This document shows, one piece after another, positions 1-9,032 of a stretch of DNA of 64,000 nucleotides (its first letter is position 1; each line of letters starts with the position of its first letter). The notes below the pieces were generated by a model. The model worked only from the letters and a program-made list of their open reading frames with translations. It had not been told where the DNA came from and did not search any database. Source of the stretch: Novosphingobium barchaimii LL02 (GTDB lineage Bacteria; Pseudomonadota; Alphaproteobacteria; Sphingomonadales; Sphingomonadaceae); contig NZ_KQ130462.1 in assembly GCF_001046635.1 (NCBI RefSeq), forward strand, positions 2,501-66,500, given 5' to 3'. Position numbers and translations under genes: made by a program.

Positions 1-1144
1 GGCAACTAAGATCGGCGCTGCCGCCGTATTTGAGTGCGTTATCGACCAGGTTTCCGAGCACACGTGCCAGTGCATTGGGCTTCACCCGCGCCTGAATGGC
101 GCAGCCTTGGGTGAAAGCAACGCGGTGACCGAATTCGGCGGCGTCCTCGGCCATGCTGGAGAGGATCGAGTCGATGTCGATCACGGACCATGGCTCGCGC
201 AGTTCGCTACTGCGAGCCAGATCGAGGCCGTCTCGAACCATCTGCTGGGTTATTTGCAGGTCGGCGACCAGGCGGTCGCGCAGGTCTTCGTCCTCGACCT
301 GTTCGAGGCGCAGGCGCAGGCGGGTGAGGGGGGTTTGCAGATCGTGCGTTACCGAGGCGAGGATCTGCGTGCGCTCACGCAGGCCTTCGCGAACGCGTTC
401 CTGCGCGAGGTTCAGCGTAGTGATCGCGGCGCGCACTTCGCTTGGGCCGGTGACCGGGATCGGTTCGAAGTCGCCAACCAGAGAGAAGGCACGCGCGGCA
501 CGCTCCATCCGGCGCAGCGGGGCGGTGGCAAGGCTGGCGGCGAGCAGGCCGAGCAGGGCGCCCGCGATGATGATAAGTTCAAAATACGGCGGGCCAACCG
601 CCGGGTGATGCAGCGAACGATCCGGCCACAGGTCCACCACGAAGCGGCGCTGGGCGCCGGGCCTTTGCGCGTACTGAATGAACCAGCAATCCGGTAGGGG
701 ATTGGTGTTCATTCCGGCAGCATGAGGATAGCGGGCAAACCGCGAGAAACACTCCACGTTCGAGAGCGGCATGACCTGCGCCGGATGGCCGAGCCGTTCG
801 GTGAGCAGGCGCGAGAATTGCGCATCGGGGGCGGTCATTCGCCAATTGGCATCGGCGCGGTGGGCGCCGAGGACCAGACCGTCGGAAAGGACGGCCTCGG
901 TGCTGCCGGGCTGTCGTTCATAGCGATGGGCGATATCGACAGCGCTCTTGAGGGCGGCTTCGGTTTGCTCCTTGCGGAAGACATGACTGCGCAGGGCGTC
1001 CGATGCCTGCAGCGCCAGCAAGGCCGAGATCGCCATGCCAAGCGATAGAACTAGGGTGAGCCGCCCGGCGAGCGAGCGCGGATAATCGCGCAGGCGTTTC
1101 AGTATGCCGCGCTTTGGCTCGGCGGCCATTTCCGGCACGGTCAT
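1..1144 (-). CDS. Sensor histidine kinase (C-terminus cut by window edge)
   Basis: Membrane-bound histidine kinase of a two-component system, about 381 codons visible. The N-terminus reads MTVPEMAAEPKRGILKRL, followed by a membrane helix, a periplasmic loop of about 110 residues, a second helix (ELIIIAGALLGLLAASLA), a HAMP-like linker, an H-box (SVTHDLQTPLTRLRLR) with the phospho-accepting His, and an N-box (NLVDNALKYGG) just before the edge. The ATP-binding G boxes lie outside the window. The ATG at 1144 overlaps the stop of the response-regulator gene (ATGA), so the two are translationally coupled. They lie divergent from an RND efflux operon and may control it; that is an inference from position. 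Confidence 0.9.
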   Translation of the reverse strand, partial: MTVPEMAAEPKRGILKRLRDYPRSLAGRLTLVLSLGMAISALLALQASDALRSHVFRKEQTEAALKSAVDIAHRYERQPGSTEAVLSDGLVLGAHRADANWRMTAPDAQFSRLLTERLGHPAQVMPLSNVECFSRFARYPHAAGMNTNPLPDCWFIQYAQRPGAQRRFVVDLWPDRSLHHPAVGPPYFELIIIAGALLGLLAASLATAPLRRMERAARAFSLVGDFEPIPVTGPSEVRAAITTLNLAQERVREGLRERTQILASVTHDLQTPLTRLRLRLEQVEDEDLRDRLVADLQITQQMVRDGLDLARSSELREPWSVIDIDSILSSMAEDAAEFGHRVAFTQGCAIQARVKPNALARVLGNLVDNALKYGGSADLSC

Positions 1145-1887
1145 TCGAACTTTACGGGGCCGGGCAGCACGTAACCTTCGCTGCGGACTGTCAGGATCAG
1201 ATCATCGCCGCCCGGCTCGCTCGCCAGTTTGTGGCGCAGGCGGCTGATCTGGATGTCGATGGTGCGATCGAAGGCAACCGTGGCGCTGCGTTCGGGTAGC
1301 AGTTCCTCGCGCGACAGCACTTGGTTGGGGGCCTCGATGAAGCGGGTGAGCAGGCGGTATTCGGCCGAGGAGAGCATCACCAGTCGCTCGTCAGCAGTTA
1401 CCAGCCGGCGTTGGTGCAGGTCCAGCCGCCATGGGCCGACGCGCGCGAAGCGGGCGACGCGGGGGCGGCTCTGCGGTTGTCCGGGAGCCTGATCGAACAC
1501 CCGCGATCGGCGCAGGAGGTTGCGTACCCGAGCCAGCAGTTCACGCGGCTCGAAAGGCTTTGTCAGATAATCGTCCGCGCCCAGTTCGAGGCCCAGCACG
1601 CGGTCGATCGGGCCTTCGCGCGCGGTCACCATCATGATCGCGCCTTCGTGGCCGGCTGCCCGCAGTTCGCGGCACAGGTCGAGGCCGTCGCCGTCGGGCA
1701 GGTTGAGGTCGAGGATGAGGAGATCCACCGGGCCGAGGGCAATGCTGGCACGAAGCTGCGCGATGGTGCCTACGGGGTCCACGCGCTGCGGTTCGCGCGA
1801 AAGCTGCGCGGTGATGAGTTCACGAATGTCTGGGTCGTCCTCAAGGACGACGATGCGCCCATCGGGGGCGGTTTCCGGCGCGGTCAT
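1141..1887 (-). CDS. OmpR-family response regulator
   Basis: DNA-binding response regulator of about 248 residues. The receiver domain shows the acidic pair (VLEDDPDIREL), the phospho-acceptor Asp in LLILDLNLPDGDGLD, the Thr switch (MMVTAREG) and the Lys of DDYLTKPFEPREL. It is followed by a C-terminal winged helix (SSAEYRLLTRFIEAPNQVLSREELL; DIQISRLRHKL; VRSEGYVLPG). I start it at the ATG at 1887 (MTAPETAPDG), which gives normal family length. An ATG four codons upstream, with GAG nearby, is an alternative. It is the partner of the overlapping kinase gene. The gene faces away from the RND operon across about 170 bp, the usual layout for a local efflux regulator. Confidence 0.93.
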   Translation of the reverse strand: MTAPETAPDGRIVVLEDDPDIRELITAQLSREPQRVDPVGTIAQLRASIALGPVDLLILDLNLPDGDGLDLCRELRAAGHEGAIMMVTAREGPIDRVLGLELGADDYLTKPFEPRELLARVRNLLRRSRVFDQAPGQPQSRPRVARFARVGPWRLDLHQRRLVTADERLVMLSSAEYRLLTRFIEAPNQVLSREELLPERSATVAFDRTIDIQISRLRHKLASEPGGDDLILTVRSEGYVLPGPVKFE

Positions 1888-2055
1888 GGCACAGGACATA
1901 CTCGCACAGCAGGGCCAAGTCTTCCCCGTTGATACACAACGAAACACCCTGCTTCACGCGGCAACGCAGGGATACCGGACGTTCCTTGCCGCCCGATGTT
2001 GCACCGCACAAAGCGGCTCCCAATCACGTACTTCCGTGCAGAAGGATACTTGGCT

Positions 2056-3189
2056 TTGCGCCTTACCATTCATCATTTCGCCATGGTCTCGGTGCTTGCG
2101 CTTGCCAGCGTCACGGCCGCCGGGTGCGGGCAGCAACCAGCCATGCAGGCAAGGGACGTCGAGGTCGGCGTGGTTACGCTCAAGGCTGAGCCGGTGACGG
2201 TTTCCACTTCGCTATCGGGCCGTACTGCCGCCACTGCCGTCGCCGAAGTGCGGCCGCAGGTGGATGGGATTGTTCAGTCCCGCCTGTTTGCCGAAGGTTC
2301 GCTGGTGCGGGCCGGGCAGCCGCTCTACCAGATCGACCAGCGCCTTTATAAGGCCTCTCTGGATACCTCGCAGGCGCAGTTGGAGAACGCACGGGCGGAC
2401 CTCTACAGCGCCGAGGCCAAGGCGCGCCGCTATCGCACGCTGGGCGACAGCCAGGCGGTGAGCGGGCAGGACATGGACGAAACCATCGCCGCCGCCCGCG
2501 CCGCCAAGGCTGCCGTCCACCAGTATCAGGCCGCCACCCGCAGCGCGCAGGTCAACCTGGGTTTCACCCGTGTCTTCGCGCCGATCGGCGGGCGCATCGG
2601 GCGCTCGTCCGTCACCCGGGGCGCGCTGGTCACGGCCAGCCAGACAGACGCGATGGCGACGATCCAGCAGCTTGATCCGATCTTCGTGGACATCACCCAG
2701 TCCTCCGCCGACCTGCTGCGCCTGCGCAGCGCGCTGGCCCGGGGCGCCATGGTGCCCGCCAGCACCGCCGTGACCCTGAGGCTGGAGGACGGGACGAAAT
2801 ACCCGGCCCCCGGCACCATCGAGTTCAGCGAAGTCAACGTCGATCCTGAAGCCGGGACCGTCACCATCCGGGCCAGGTTTCCCAACCCGGACGGCCTGCT
2901 GCTGCCCGGCATGTTCGTGAATGTCGATGCGCCGCAGGGCGTGATCCAGCGCGGCGTGCTTGCGCCCCAGCAGGGTATCTCCCGCGATGCCAAGGGCAAT
3001 GGGACGGCGCTGGTCGTCGATGCGCAGGGCAAGGTGGAGCAGCGCACGGTGGTCACCGGGCAGGCAGTGGGCAGCAAGTGGCTCATCACCAGCGGGCTCA
3101 AGGCGGGCGACCGGCTGATCGTGGAGGGCACCGACAAGGCCCGCGTCGGCGCCAGGGTCAAGGCCGTCGCGGCAAAGCTGGGCGACTGA
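2056..3189 (+). CDS. RND efflux periplasmic adaptor lipoprotein (AcrA/MexA type)
   Basis: Membrane fusion protein linking the inner-membrane RND pump to the outer-membrane channel. After a lipobox (VTAAGC) come a barrel-sandwich/lipoyl half-motif (AEVRPQVDGIVQSRLFAEGSLVRAGQ region), an alpha-hairpin with coiled coil (about residues 85-160), the second half-motif (TRVFAPIGGRIGRSSVTRGALV) and a beta-barrel. I favour the TTG at 2056: an AGAAGGA lies 9 nt upstream and it gives a proper signal peptide (LRLTIHHFAMVSVLAL). The ATG at 2083 has no clear ribosome binding site and leaves almost no n-region. The next gene starts 4 nt after the stop. Confidence 0.92.
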   Translation: MRLTIHHFAMVSVLALASVTAAGCGQQPAMQARDVEVGVVTLKAEPVTVSTSLSGRTAATAVAEVRPQVDGIVQSRLFAEGSLVRAGQPLYQIDQRLYKASLDTSQAQLENARADLYSAEAKARRYRTLGDSQAVSGQDMDETIAAARAAKAAVHQYQAATRSAQVNLGFTRVFAPIGGRIGRSSVTRGALVTASQTDAMATIQQLDPIFVDITQSSADLLRLRSALARGAMVPASTAVTLRLEDGTKYPAPGTIEFSEVNVDPEAGTVTIRARFPNPDGLLLPGMFVNVDAPQGVIQRGVLAPQQGISRDAKGNGTALVVDAQGKVEQRTVVTGQAVGSKWLITSGLKAGDRLIVEGTDKARVGARVKAVAAKLGD

Positions 3190-3193
3190 TCTC

Positions 3194-6100
3194 ATGAACC
3201 TTAGCCGCTATTTCGTCGACCGGCCGATCTTCGCCTGGGTCCTTTCGATCATCGTCATGATGGCCGGCATCGCCGGTATCCTGAGCCTTCCCGTTGCGCA
3301 GTACCCCGATGTCGCCCCGCCATCGGTGACGATCAGCGCCACTTATCCGGGCGCCTCGGCGCAGACGCTGGAGAATTCGGTCACGCAGGTGATCGAGCAG
3401 CAACTGACCGGTATCGACAACCTGCTTTACTTCTCATCCAGTTCGGACAGCTCCGGCTCGGCCTCGGTCACCGCGACATTCGCCAAGGGCACCGATCCCG
3501 ACGTGGCGCAGGTGCAGGTGCAGAACAAGGTGCAGCAGGCCAATTCGCGCCTACCCACCGAAGTGCAGCAGCAGGGCCTGACCGTCACCAAGGCGGGCGC
3601 GGACATGCTGATGGTCGTCGGCCTTTACGACGAAACCGACAGGACCAGCGCCAGCGATGTTGCCGATTACTTCGTCTCGAATTTCCAGGACGACCTGGCC
3701 CGCGTAAACGGCGTGGGCGGCGTGCGGGTGCTGGGTTCGCAATATGCCATGCGCATCTGGCTGGACCCGGCCCGCCTGATGGCGCGCCAGCTGATGCCAT
3801 CGGATGTGGAAAGCGCGATTTCCTCGCAGAACGTCGATCTTTCCGCCGGTCAGCTTGGCGCGCAGCCGCTGGCCAAGGGACAGATGCTGAATGCCGTGGT
3901 GAAAGCGAAGTCGCGCCTGCAGACCCCGGACCAGTTCCGCGCCATCGTCGTCAAATCGCTCAGCGATGGTTCGGTGGTGCGGCTTTCCGATGTCGCGACG
4001 GTCGAAATGGGCCAGGAAAGCTACGACGTGTCCGGCCGCATGGACGGCCACCCCGGCGCCGGCATCGCCATCGAGCTGGCGTCGGGCGCGGATGCGCTCA
4101 AGACGGTCGCACTGGTGAAGGCGCAGGTCGAGCAGATATCCAGGAGCCTGCCCGCCGGTTACAAGATCGCCTATCCGCGCGACACCAGCGAGTTCGTGAA
4201 ACTTTCCATCCACGAAGTGATCGAAACGCTGGTCATCGCGATCCTGCTCGTCGTGCTGGTGATGTACGCCTTCCTGCAAAGCTGGCGGGCAACTCTGGTG
4301 CCCGCGATCGCGGTTCCGGTGGTGCTGCTCGGCACGTTCGGCATGTTGGCGGTGCTGGGCTATTCGATCAACACATTGACGCTGTTCGCAATGGTGCTGG
4401 CGATCGGCCTGCTCGTCGACGACGCCATCGTCGTGGTCGAGAACGTCGAGCGCCTGATGCATGATGACAAGCTGAGCCCCTACCGCGCCACCGTGCGTTC
4501 GATGGAGGAGATCGGCTCGGCGCTTGTCGGCATCGCGCTGGTGCTTTCCGCCGTGCTGCTGCCGATGGCCTTCTTCGGCGGGTCCACCGGCGTCATCTAC
4601 CGCCAGTTCTCCGTCACCATCGTGGTGGCCATGGCGCTGTCGGTGCTGACCGCGCTGATCCTCTCGCCCGCGCTGTGTTCCACGCTGCTCAAAGCCCGCG
4701 ACCATGACGGTCATGATGCGCCGCCGGCAACCGGCCTGCGCGGCGCGGGACAGCGGCTCAAGACCCGGCTCGATGGCTGGTTCGGCGCCTTCAACCGCTG
4801 GTTCGACCGCATGACCGAGCGCTACGTCGATGCGACCGCCAGGGTCATCGCGCGGCGGCGGCTGTGGCTGGCGGTCTACGGCGTCATCATTGCCGCCGTG
4901 GTCGTGCTGTTCGTGCGCCTGCCCACCGGCTTCCTGCCCACCGAGGACCAGGGCGAGGTGATGATCGTCTACCAGCTGCCCGCAGGCGCCACGGCCGAGC
5001 GCACCGAGAAGGTCCGCAGCGAGATCGAGGCCGCGTTCAGGAGCGAAGGCGCCAACGTGGCCCATCTTTTCACCGTTGCCGGCTTCAGCTTCAACGGTTC
5101 GGGGCAGAACGCGGGCATGGGTTTTGCCAGCCTTGCTCCGTTCGAGGAGCGTTCTTCTTCCGATCAGTCCGCCACGGCCATTTCCGGGCGGCTGATGGGC
5201 AAGCTGTCGAAGATCCGCGACGCGCAGGTCTTCGTCATGACGCCGCCGGCGATCCAGGGGCTGGGCCAGTCTAACGGCTTCACCTTCCAGCTGCTCAATG
5301 CAAACAACATGGACCGCACGAAGTTCGTGGAACTGCGCGACAAGCTGATCGCCGCCGCCAATGGCGACGCCGCGCTCTCGCAGGTCCGCGCGTCGAGCCT
5401 GCCGGATACGCCGCAGTTCGACATCACGTTCGAAGATGCCAAGCTATCCGTCCTGGGCCTTACCGTGGCAAATGCCACCGACACGCTCAGTTCGGCTTGG
5501 GGCGGTACATACGTCAACGACTTCATCGACCGGGGCCGCGTGAAGAAGGTCTACATGCAAGGCGAGGCGTCCTCGCGAATGCTGCCTAGCGACCTCGACA
5601 AGTGGTTCGTGCGCTCCACTTCGGCGACGAATGCCGATGGCACGGGCAAGATGGTGCCGTTCTCGGCGTTCACCGCGATGAACTGGGAGACGGGGCCCAG
5701 CAGCCTTTCGCGCTTCAACGGACGCTCGTCCTTCGAACTGCAGGGCGACGCCGGTTCGGGCTACAGTTCGGGCGATGCGATGAAGGCAATGATCGCGCTC
5801 CAGCAGAAGATCGCGCCCGGCGCGGGCTATGCCTGGAGCGGGCTGTCCTACCAGCAGAACCAGTCCAGCGGGCAGGCGCTGTACCTTTATATCCTCTCGG
5901 TCGCCGTCGTGTTCCTGTGCCTTGCCGCGCTTTATGAAAGCTGGTCGGTGCCGCTGGCGGTGCTGCTGGTGATCCCGCTGGGCGTGATCGGCGCGGTGCT
6001 GGCGGTGGCGGTGCGCGGGCTGGAGAACGACATCTACTTCCAGGTCGGCCTGCTCACCACCATCGGCCTTGCCGCGAAAAACGCGATCCTCATCGTCGAA

Positions 6101-6409
6101 TTCGCCGAAATGGCCCGGCGGGACGGGCGCGACATGATCGAGGCCGCGCTTGAGGCTGCCCGCGTGCGCCTCAGGCCGATCATGATGACCTCGATCGCCT
6201 TTATCGCCGGCGTCGTGCCGCTGGCGATCGCGAGCGGGGCGGGCGCACAGGGACGTATCGCCATCGGCACCGCGGTGCTGGGCGGGATGCTGACCGCCAC
6301 GGTGCTCGCCATCTTCTACGTGCCGCTGTTCTTCGTCATCGTCGCCCGCGTGTTCCATCTTGGCGATGGCAAGACGGCTGCTCCCACCATGCCCGAGGAC
6401 AACGCCTGA
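3194..6409 (+). CDS. RND efflux inner-membrane transporter (AcrB/MexB, HAE1 family)
   Basis: Proton-driven multidrug pump of 1071 residues, close to the family length of 1030-1050. It starts with the typical MNLSRYFVDRPIFAWVLS and has the periplasmic PN/PC pore repeats. The proton-relay Asp pair of TM4 is in GLLVDDAIVVVENVERLM, and TM10-12 include GLAAKNAILIVEFA. A slightly longer loop (about residues 505-525, HDGHDAPPATGLRG) sits between the two halves. The gene lies between adaptor and outer-membrane factor with almost no gaps (4 nt before, 1 nt overlap after), so all three components come from one mRNA. The substrate cannot be read from the sequence. Confidence 0.96.
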   Translation: MNLSRYFVDRPIFAWVLSIIVMMAGIAGILSLPVAQYPDVAPPSVTISATYPGASAQTLENSVTQVIEQQLTGIDNLLYFSSSSDSSGSASVTATFAKGTDPDVAQVQVQNKVQQANSRLPTEVQQQGLTVTKAGADMLMVVGLYDETDRTSASDVADYFVSNFQDDLARVNGVGGVRVLGSQYAMRIWLDPARLMARQLMPSDVESAISSQNVDLSAGQLGAQPLAKGQMLNAVVKAKSRLQTPDQFRAIVVKSLSDGSVVRLSDVATVEMGQESYDVSGRMDGHPGAGIAIELASGADALKTVALVKAQVEQISRSLPAGYKIAYPRDTSEFVKLSIHEVIETLVIAILLVVLVMYAFLQSWRATLVPAIAVPVVLLGTFGMLAVLGYSINTLTLFAMVLAIGLLVDDAIVVVENVERLMHDDKLSPYRATVRSMEEIGSALVGIALVLSAVLLPMAFFGGSTGVIYRQFSVTIVVAMALSVLTALILSPALCSTLLKARDHDGHDAPPATGLRGAGQRLKTRLDGWFGAFNRWFDRMTERYVDATARVIARRRLWLAVYGVIIAAVVVLFVRLPTGFLPTEDQGEVMIVYQLPAGATAERTEKVRSEIEAAFRSEGANVAHLFTVAGFSFNGSGQNAGMGFASLAPFEERSSSDQSATAISGRLMGKLSKIRDAQVFVMTPPAIQGLGQSNGFTFQLLNANNMDRTKFVELRDKLIAAANGDAALSQVRASSLPDTPQFDITFEDAKLSVLGLTVANATDTLSSAWGGTYVNDFIDRGRVKKVYMQGEASSRMLPSDLDKWFVRSTSATNADGTGKMVPFSAFTAMNWETGPSSLSRFNGRSSFELQGDAGSGYSSGDAMKAMIALQQKIAPGAGYAWSGLSYQQNQSSGQALYLYILSVAVVFLCLAALYESWSVPLAVLLVIPLGVIGAVLAVAVRGLENDIYFQVGLLTTIGLAAKNAILIVEFAEMARRDGRDMIEAALEAARVRLRPIMMTSIAFIAGVVPLAIASGAGAQGRIAIGTAVLGGMLTATVLAIFYVPLFFVIVARVFHLGDGKTAAPTMPEDNA

Positions 6410-7815
6410 TGCGCCGTTCCCTGATCTCTCTCACAGCGCTCGCCGTTGCCCTTGCCGGCTGCAACATGGCGCCCAAATACATCCGTCCCGAAGCGGCCGC
6501 CCCGGCGGCATGGCCGCAAGGTGCAGCTTATGCCCCGGCTGAAGCGGGGGAGGCGGGGATGCCCTGGCGTACCTTGTTCGCCGATCCGCGCCTTCAGGCG
6601 GTGATCGAGACGGCGCTGGCGAACAACCAGAACCTTGCGGCCAGCCTGGCCAATGTCGCCTCGGCGCGGGCTCAGTACCATGTCGAGCGCTCGTACCAGT
6701 TGCCAACCATAGCCGCAGGCGCTGATGCCAGCGCGGTGCGGGGCCTCAAGTCCTCGGTGGGCGATACGCAGAGCTACAGCGCCAACGCCGGCTTCAGTGC
6801 GTTCGAACTGGACCTGTTCGGCCGCCTCAAGAACCAGAGCCGCGAGCAGCTCGAAACCTATCTCGCCACCGAGTCCGGCTATCGGTCTGCCCGGCTGACT
6901 CTGGTCGCAAATGCGGCCACGGCTTACGTCACGCTGGCCGCCGACCGCGATCTGCTGGCGATTGCCGAACAGACCCGGGCCAGCGGCCAGCGCTCGGTCG
7001 ACCTGACGCAGTCGCTTTTCAAGGCGGGACTGGCCGCTGCCGGAGACGTGGCTTCGGCGCGGACGGTGCTGGAGCAGGCCAACTCCGACGTCGCCTCCCA
7101 GACGACTCTGGTAGCGCAGGACCGCAATGCGCTGGAACTGCTTGTTGGCGCTCCGGTTGCGGATGCGCAGCTGCCCACCTCCATGGCGCAGCTGGAGACG
7201 GGCATCGGGCAAGTGCCGGCGGGGCTATCGTCGCAGGTGCTGCTGCAACGGCCCGACGTGGTCGAGGCAGAGCATGAGCTGCAGGCCACATACGCCCAGA
7301 TCGGCGCGGCGCGGGCAGCATTTTTCCCGCAGATATCGCTGACTTCTGCGCTGGGGCTTGCCAGCACCGCGCTTGCCAGCCTGTTCACCGGGGATGCCTT
7401 CAGTGCCAGCGGCACGGCGAGCGCCAGCCTGCCGCTGCTGGGAGGGGCCAACAAGGGCAATCTGGAATACGCCAGGGCGCAGCGCGAATACTACCTCGCC
7501 AGCTACCGGGGCACGGTGCAGTCGGCCTTCAGGGACGTGGCCGATGCGCTTGCCCGGCGCGGCACGATCACCGACCAGCGGGGCGCACAGGAGCGCCTCG
7601 TCGCCGCCGCCCGGAAAAGCTACAATCTGGCCGATGCGCAGTACCGCGCGGGCACCGATACCTTCATCAACGCCCTTGTCGCCCAGCGCTCGCTCTACGC
7701 CTACCAGCAGACCCGGGTGGCGACCGTGCTGGCGGACCTGACAAATAGAGTCGCCGTCTACAGCGCCATCGGTGCCGACGAATCGCTGGGAGAGGGCGCC
7801 CGCCCGTTCGACTGA
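6409..7815 (+). CDS. Outer-membrane efflux lipoprotein, NodT family
   Basis: TolC-like outer-membrane channel of 468 residues, third component of the RND pump. The signal peptide ends in a lipobox (LAVALAGCN). The rest shows the two OEP repeats with long amphipathic helices typical of NodT/OprM proteins (AVIETALANNQNLAASLANVASARAQY; FSAFELDLFGRLKN; QRPDVVEAEHELQATYAQIGAARAAFFP). The ATG overlaps the stop of the RND transporter (TGATG), which shows translational coupling. It closes the operon; the next intact gene starts about 480 bp away. Confidence 0.95.
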   Translation: MRRSLISLTALAVALAGCNMAPKYIRPEAAAPAAWPQGAAYAPAEAGEAGMPWRTLFADPRLQAVIETALANNQNLAASLANVASARAQYHVERSYQLPTIAAGADASAVRGLKSSVGDTQSYSANAGFSAFELDLFGRLKNQSREQLETYLATESGYRSARLTLVANAATAYVTLAADRDLLAIAEQTRASGQRSVDLTQSLFKAGLAAAGDVASARTVLEQANSDVASQTTLVAQDRNALELLVGAPVADAQLPTSMAQLETGIGQVPAGLSSQVLLQRPDVVEAEHELQATYAQIGAARAAFFPQISLTSALGLASTALASLFTGDAFSASGTASASLPLLGGANKGNLEYARAQREYYLASYRGTVQSAFRDVADALARRGTITDQRGAQERLVAAARKSYNLADAQYRAGTDTFINALVAQRSLYAYQQTRVATVLADLTNRVAVYSAIGADESLGEGARPFD

Positions 7816-7929
7816 GAGCCTGCTTCGAAAGTCGCGATTCTCGCGCGAAGTGGTGGCCGATTGAACTGCGTTAACCGCGGCGATGTGTGCATCTACCGCA
7901 CTGAAGCCGACGCGTAGAGGGCGTTCAAT

Positions 7930-8232
7930 GACAAACACCCACGGCAGGGATACCGACGAGGACGCCTACCCCCAATTCCATCCCGCCGCTGCGCGGTATC
8001 GCCGGGGCGGGCTTCAAGCAGGAACGCTTCGGGGCAGCTGCGGCATCGTCGATGTCACCGCCTGGGTGAAGCCGACCGGTTCGGCGGCCTTCGCCTGCCG
8101 GGCGGCGTGTACAACCTGCTCGACAAGACGTATTACAACACCCTCGATATTCCTGACAGCTTCACCGTACCGCAGCTTTGCTACAGCCAGCCGGGACGGA
8201 CCTGAAAGGCATCGATGATCCTGTCGTACTAA
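7930..8232 (+). pseudogene. Remnant of a TonB-dependent (probably heme) receptor, C-terminal end
   Basis: Decayed barrel end of a TonB-dependent receptor. Read across at least one frame change, the DNA encodes TDEDAYP (from 7949), then NSIPPLRGIAGAGFKQERFG, then GVYNLLDKTYYNTLDIP (from 8104) and YSQPGRT. This last frame meets a TGA at 8203-8205 but continues KASMILSY to a TAA at 8230-8232, as a receptor's final strand would. The pattern of asparagine- and tyrosine-rich strands ending in YSQPGR is typical of hemin/hemoglobin receptors. The intact heme oxygenase directly downstream supports a former heme-uptake pair. The N-terminal plug is absent. The receptor class is inferred. Confidence 0.7.
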
Positions 8233-8299
8233 CGGCCGGTACGCGGGGCGGGCATCCGGTGCCCGCTTCCGGGCATCTATTCAAAGGACCGTATTTTCC

Positions 8300-8896
8300 A
8301 TGGATACCACCCTTCAGGCCCCGCTCGAAGCCAGCCGCGCCAAGAGGCTGAAGGCGGCGACGAACGACACGCACGACCGGCTCGACAAGCGCATAATGGC
8401 CGCCGAACCTTTCGCCAGCGTCGAGAATTACGGCCTGTTCCTGAGCGTGCAGTATCAGTTCCACCGCGATATCGACGCGCTTTATGGCGATGCGCAGCTG
8501 CGCGCGCTGCTGCCCGACCTCGCCGAGCGCCGCCGTCTCGACCAGATCCGCCAGGATATCGAGGATATTGGCCTGCCGCTGCCGGAATCGAATGGCGAAG
8601 TGGCTTTCGCGGCCGGCGAATCGGTCGACCTGCCCACGGCGCTGGGCTGGCTTTACGTGGCCGAAGGATCGAATCTGGGCGCCGCCTTTTTGTTCAAGAT
8701 GGCGCGGGCGCTGGGCCTCGACGAGAATCGCGGCGCCAGCCATCTGGCAGGGCACCCGGACGGCCGCGCCCAGCATTGGCGCGCGTTTACCGGCGCGCTC
8801 GATGCTCTGGTACTGGACAAAGACGAGGAACTGCGACTGGCTGACGGCGCAAGGGCGGCTTTCCGCCGCGTTCACGGCTTGGTGGAAGCCGCGTAA
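8300..8896 (+). CDS. Biliverdin-producing heme oxygenase
   Basis: Soluble enzyme of 198 residues that opens heme to biliverdin, CO and Fe2+. The proximal heme ligand should be His25 (ATNDTHDRLD). The distal glycine-rich helix is GWLYVAEGSNLGAAFLF, the most diagnostic stretch of the HemO/PigA group. It starts at an ATG preceded by AAAGGA. The gene follows a broken TonB receptor, so its ancestral job was probably iron release from imported heme. It could also supply chromophore to a bacteriophytochrome, but none is in this window. A hairpin follows the stop. Confidence 0.92.
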   Translation: MDTTLQAPLEASRAKRLKAATNDTHDRLDKRIMAAEPFASVENYGLFLSVQYQFHRDIDALYGDAQLRALLPDLAERRRLDQIRQDIEDIGLPLPESNGEVAFAAGESVDLPTALGWLYVAEGSNLGAAFLFKMARALGLDENRGASHLAGHPDGRAQHWRAFTGALDALVLDKDEELRLADGARAAFRRVHGLVEAA

Positions 8897-8906
8897 AGGC
8901 GTTTAG

Positions 8907-8944
8907 ACGGGCGCGAAAGGGATTGTCCGTCACGCCCGTTTTTC
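8907..8944 (+). terminator. Probable rho-independent terminator after heme oxygenase
   Basis: Seven-base-pair stem ACGGGCG (8907-8913) with CGCCCGT (8933-8939) around a 19-nt loop, followed by TTTTC. The long loop makes it only a moderate candidate. Confidence 0.5.
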
Positions 8945-9032
8945 GAAAAAAAGCAATCGCTCAAGAGCCTTAGGTCCGCGTTAACCAGTGGCAGCTAACT
9001 TCGCCCCGTTAATCCTAGGGGCGCTAGATTCG

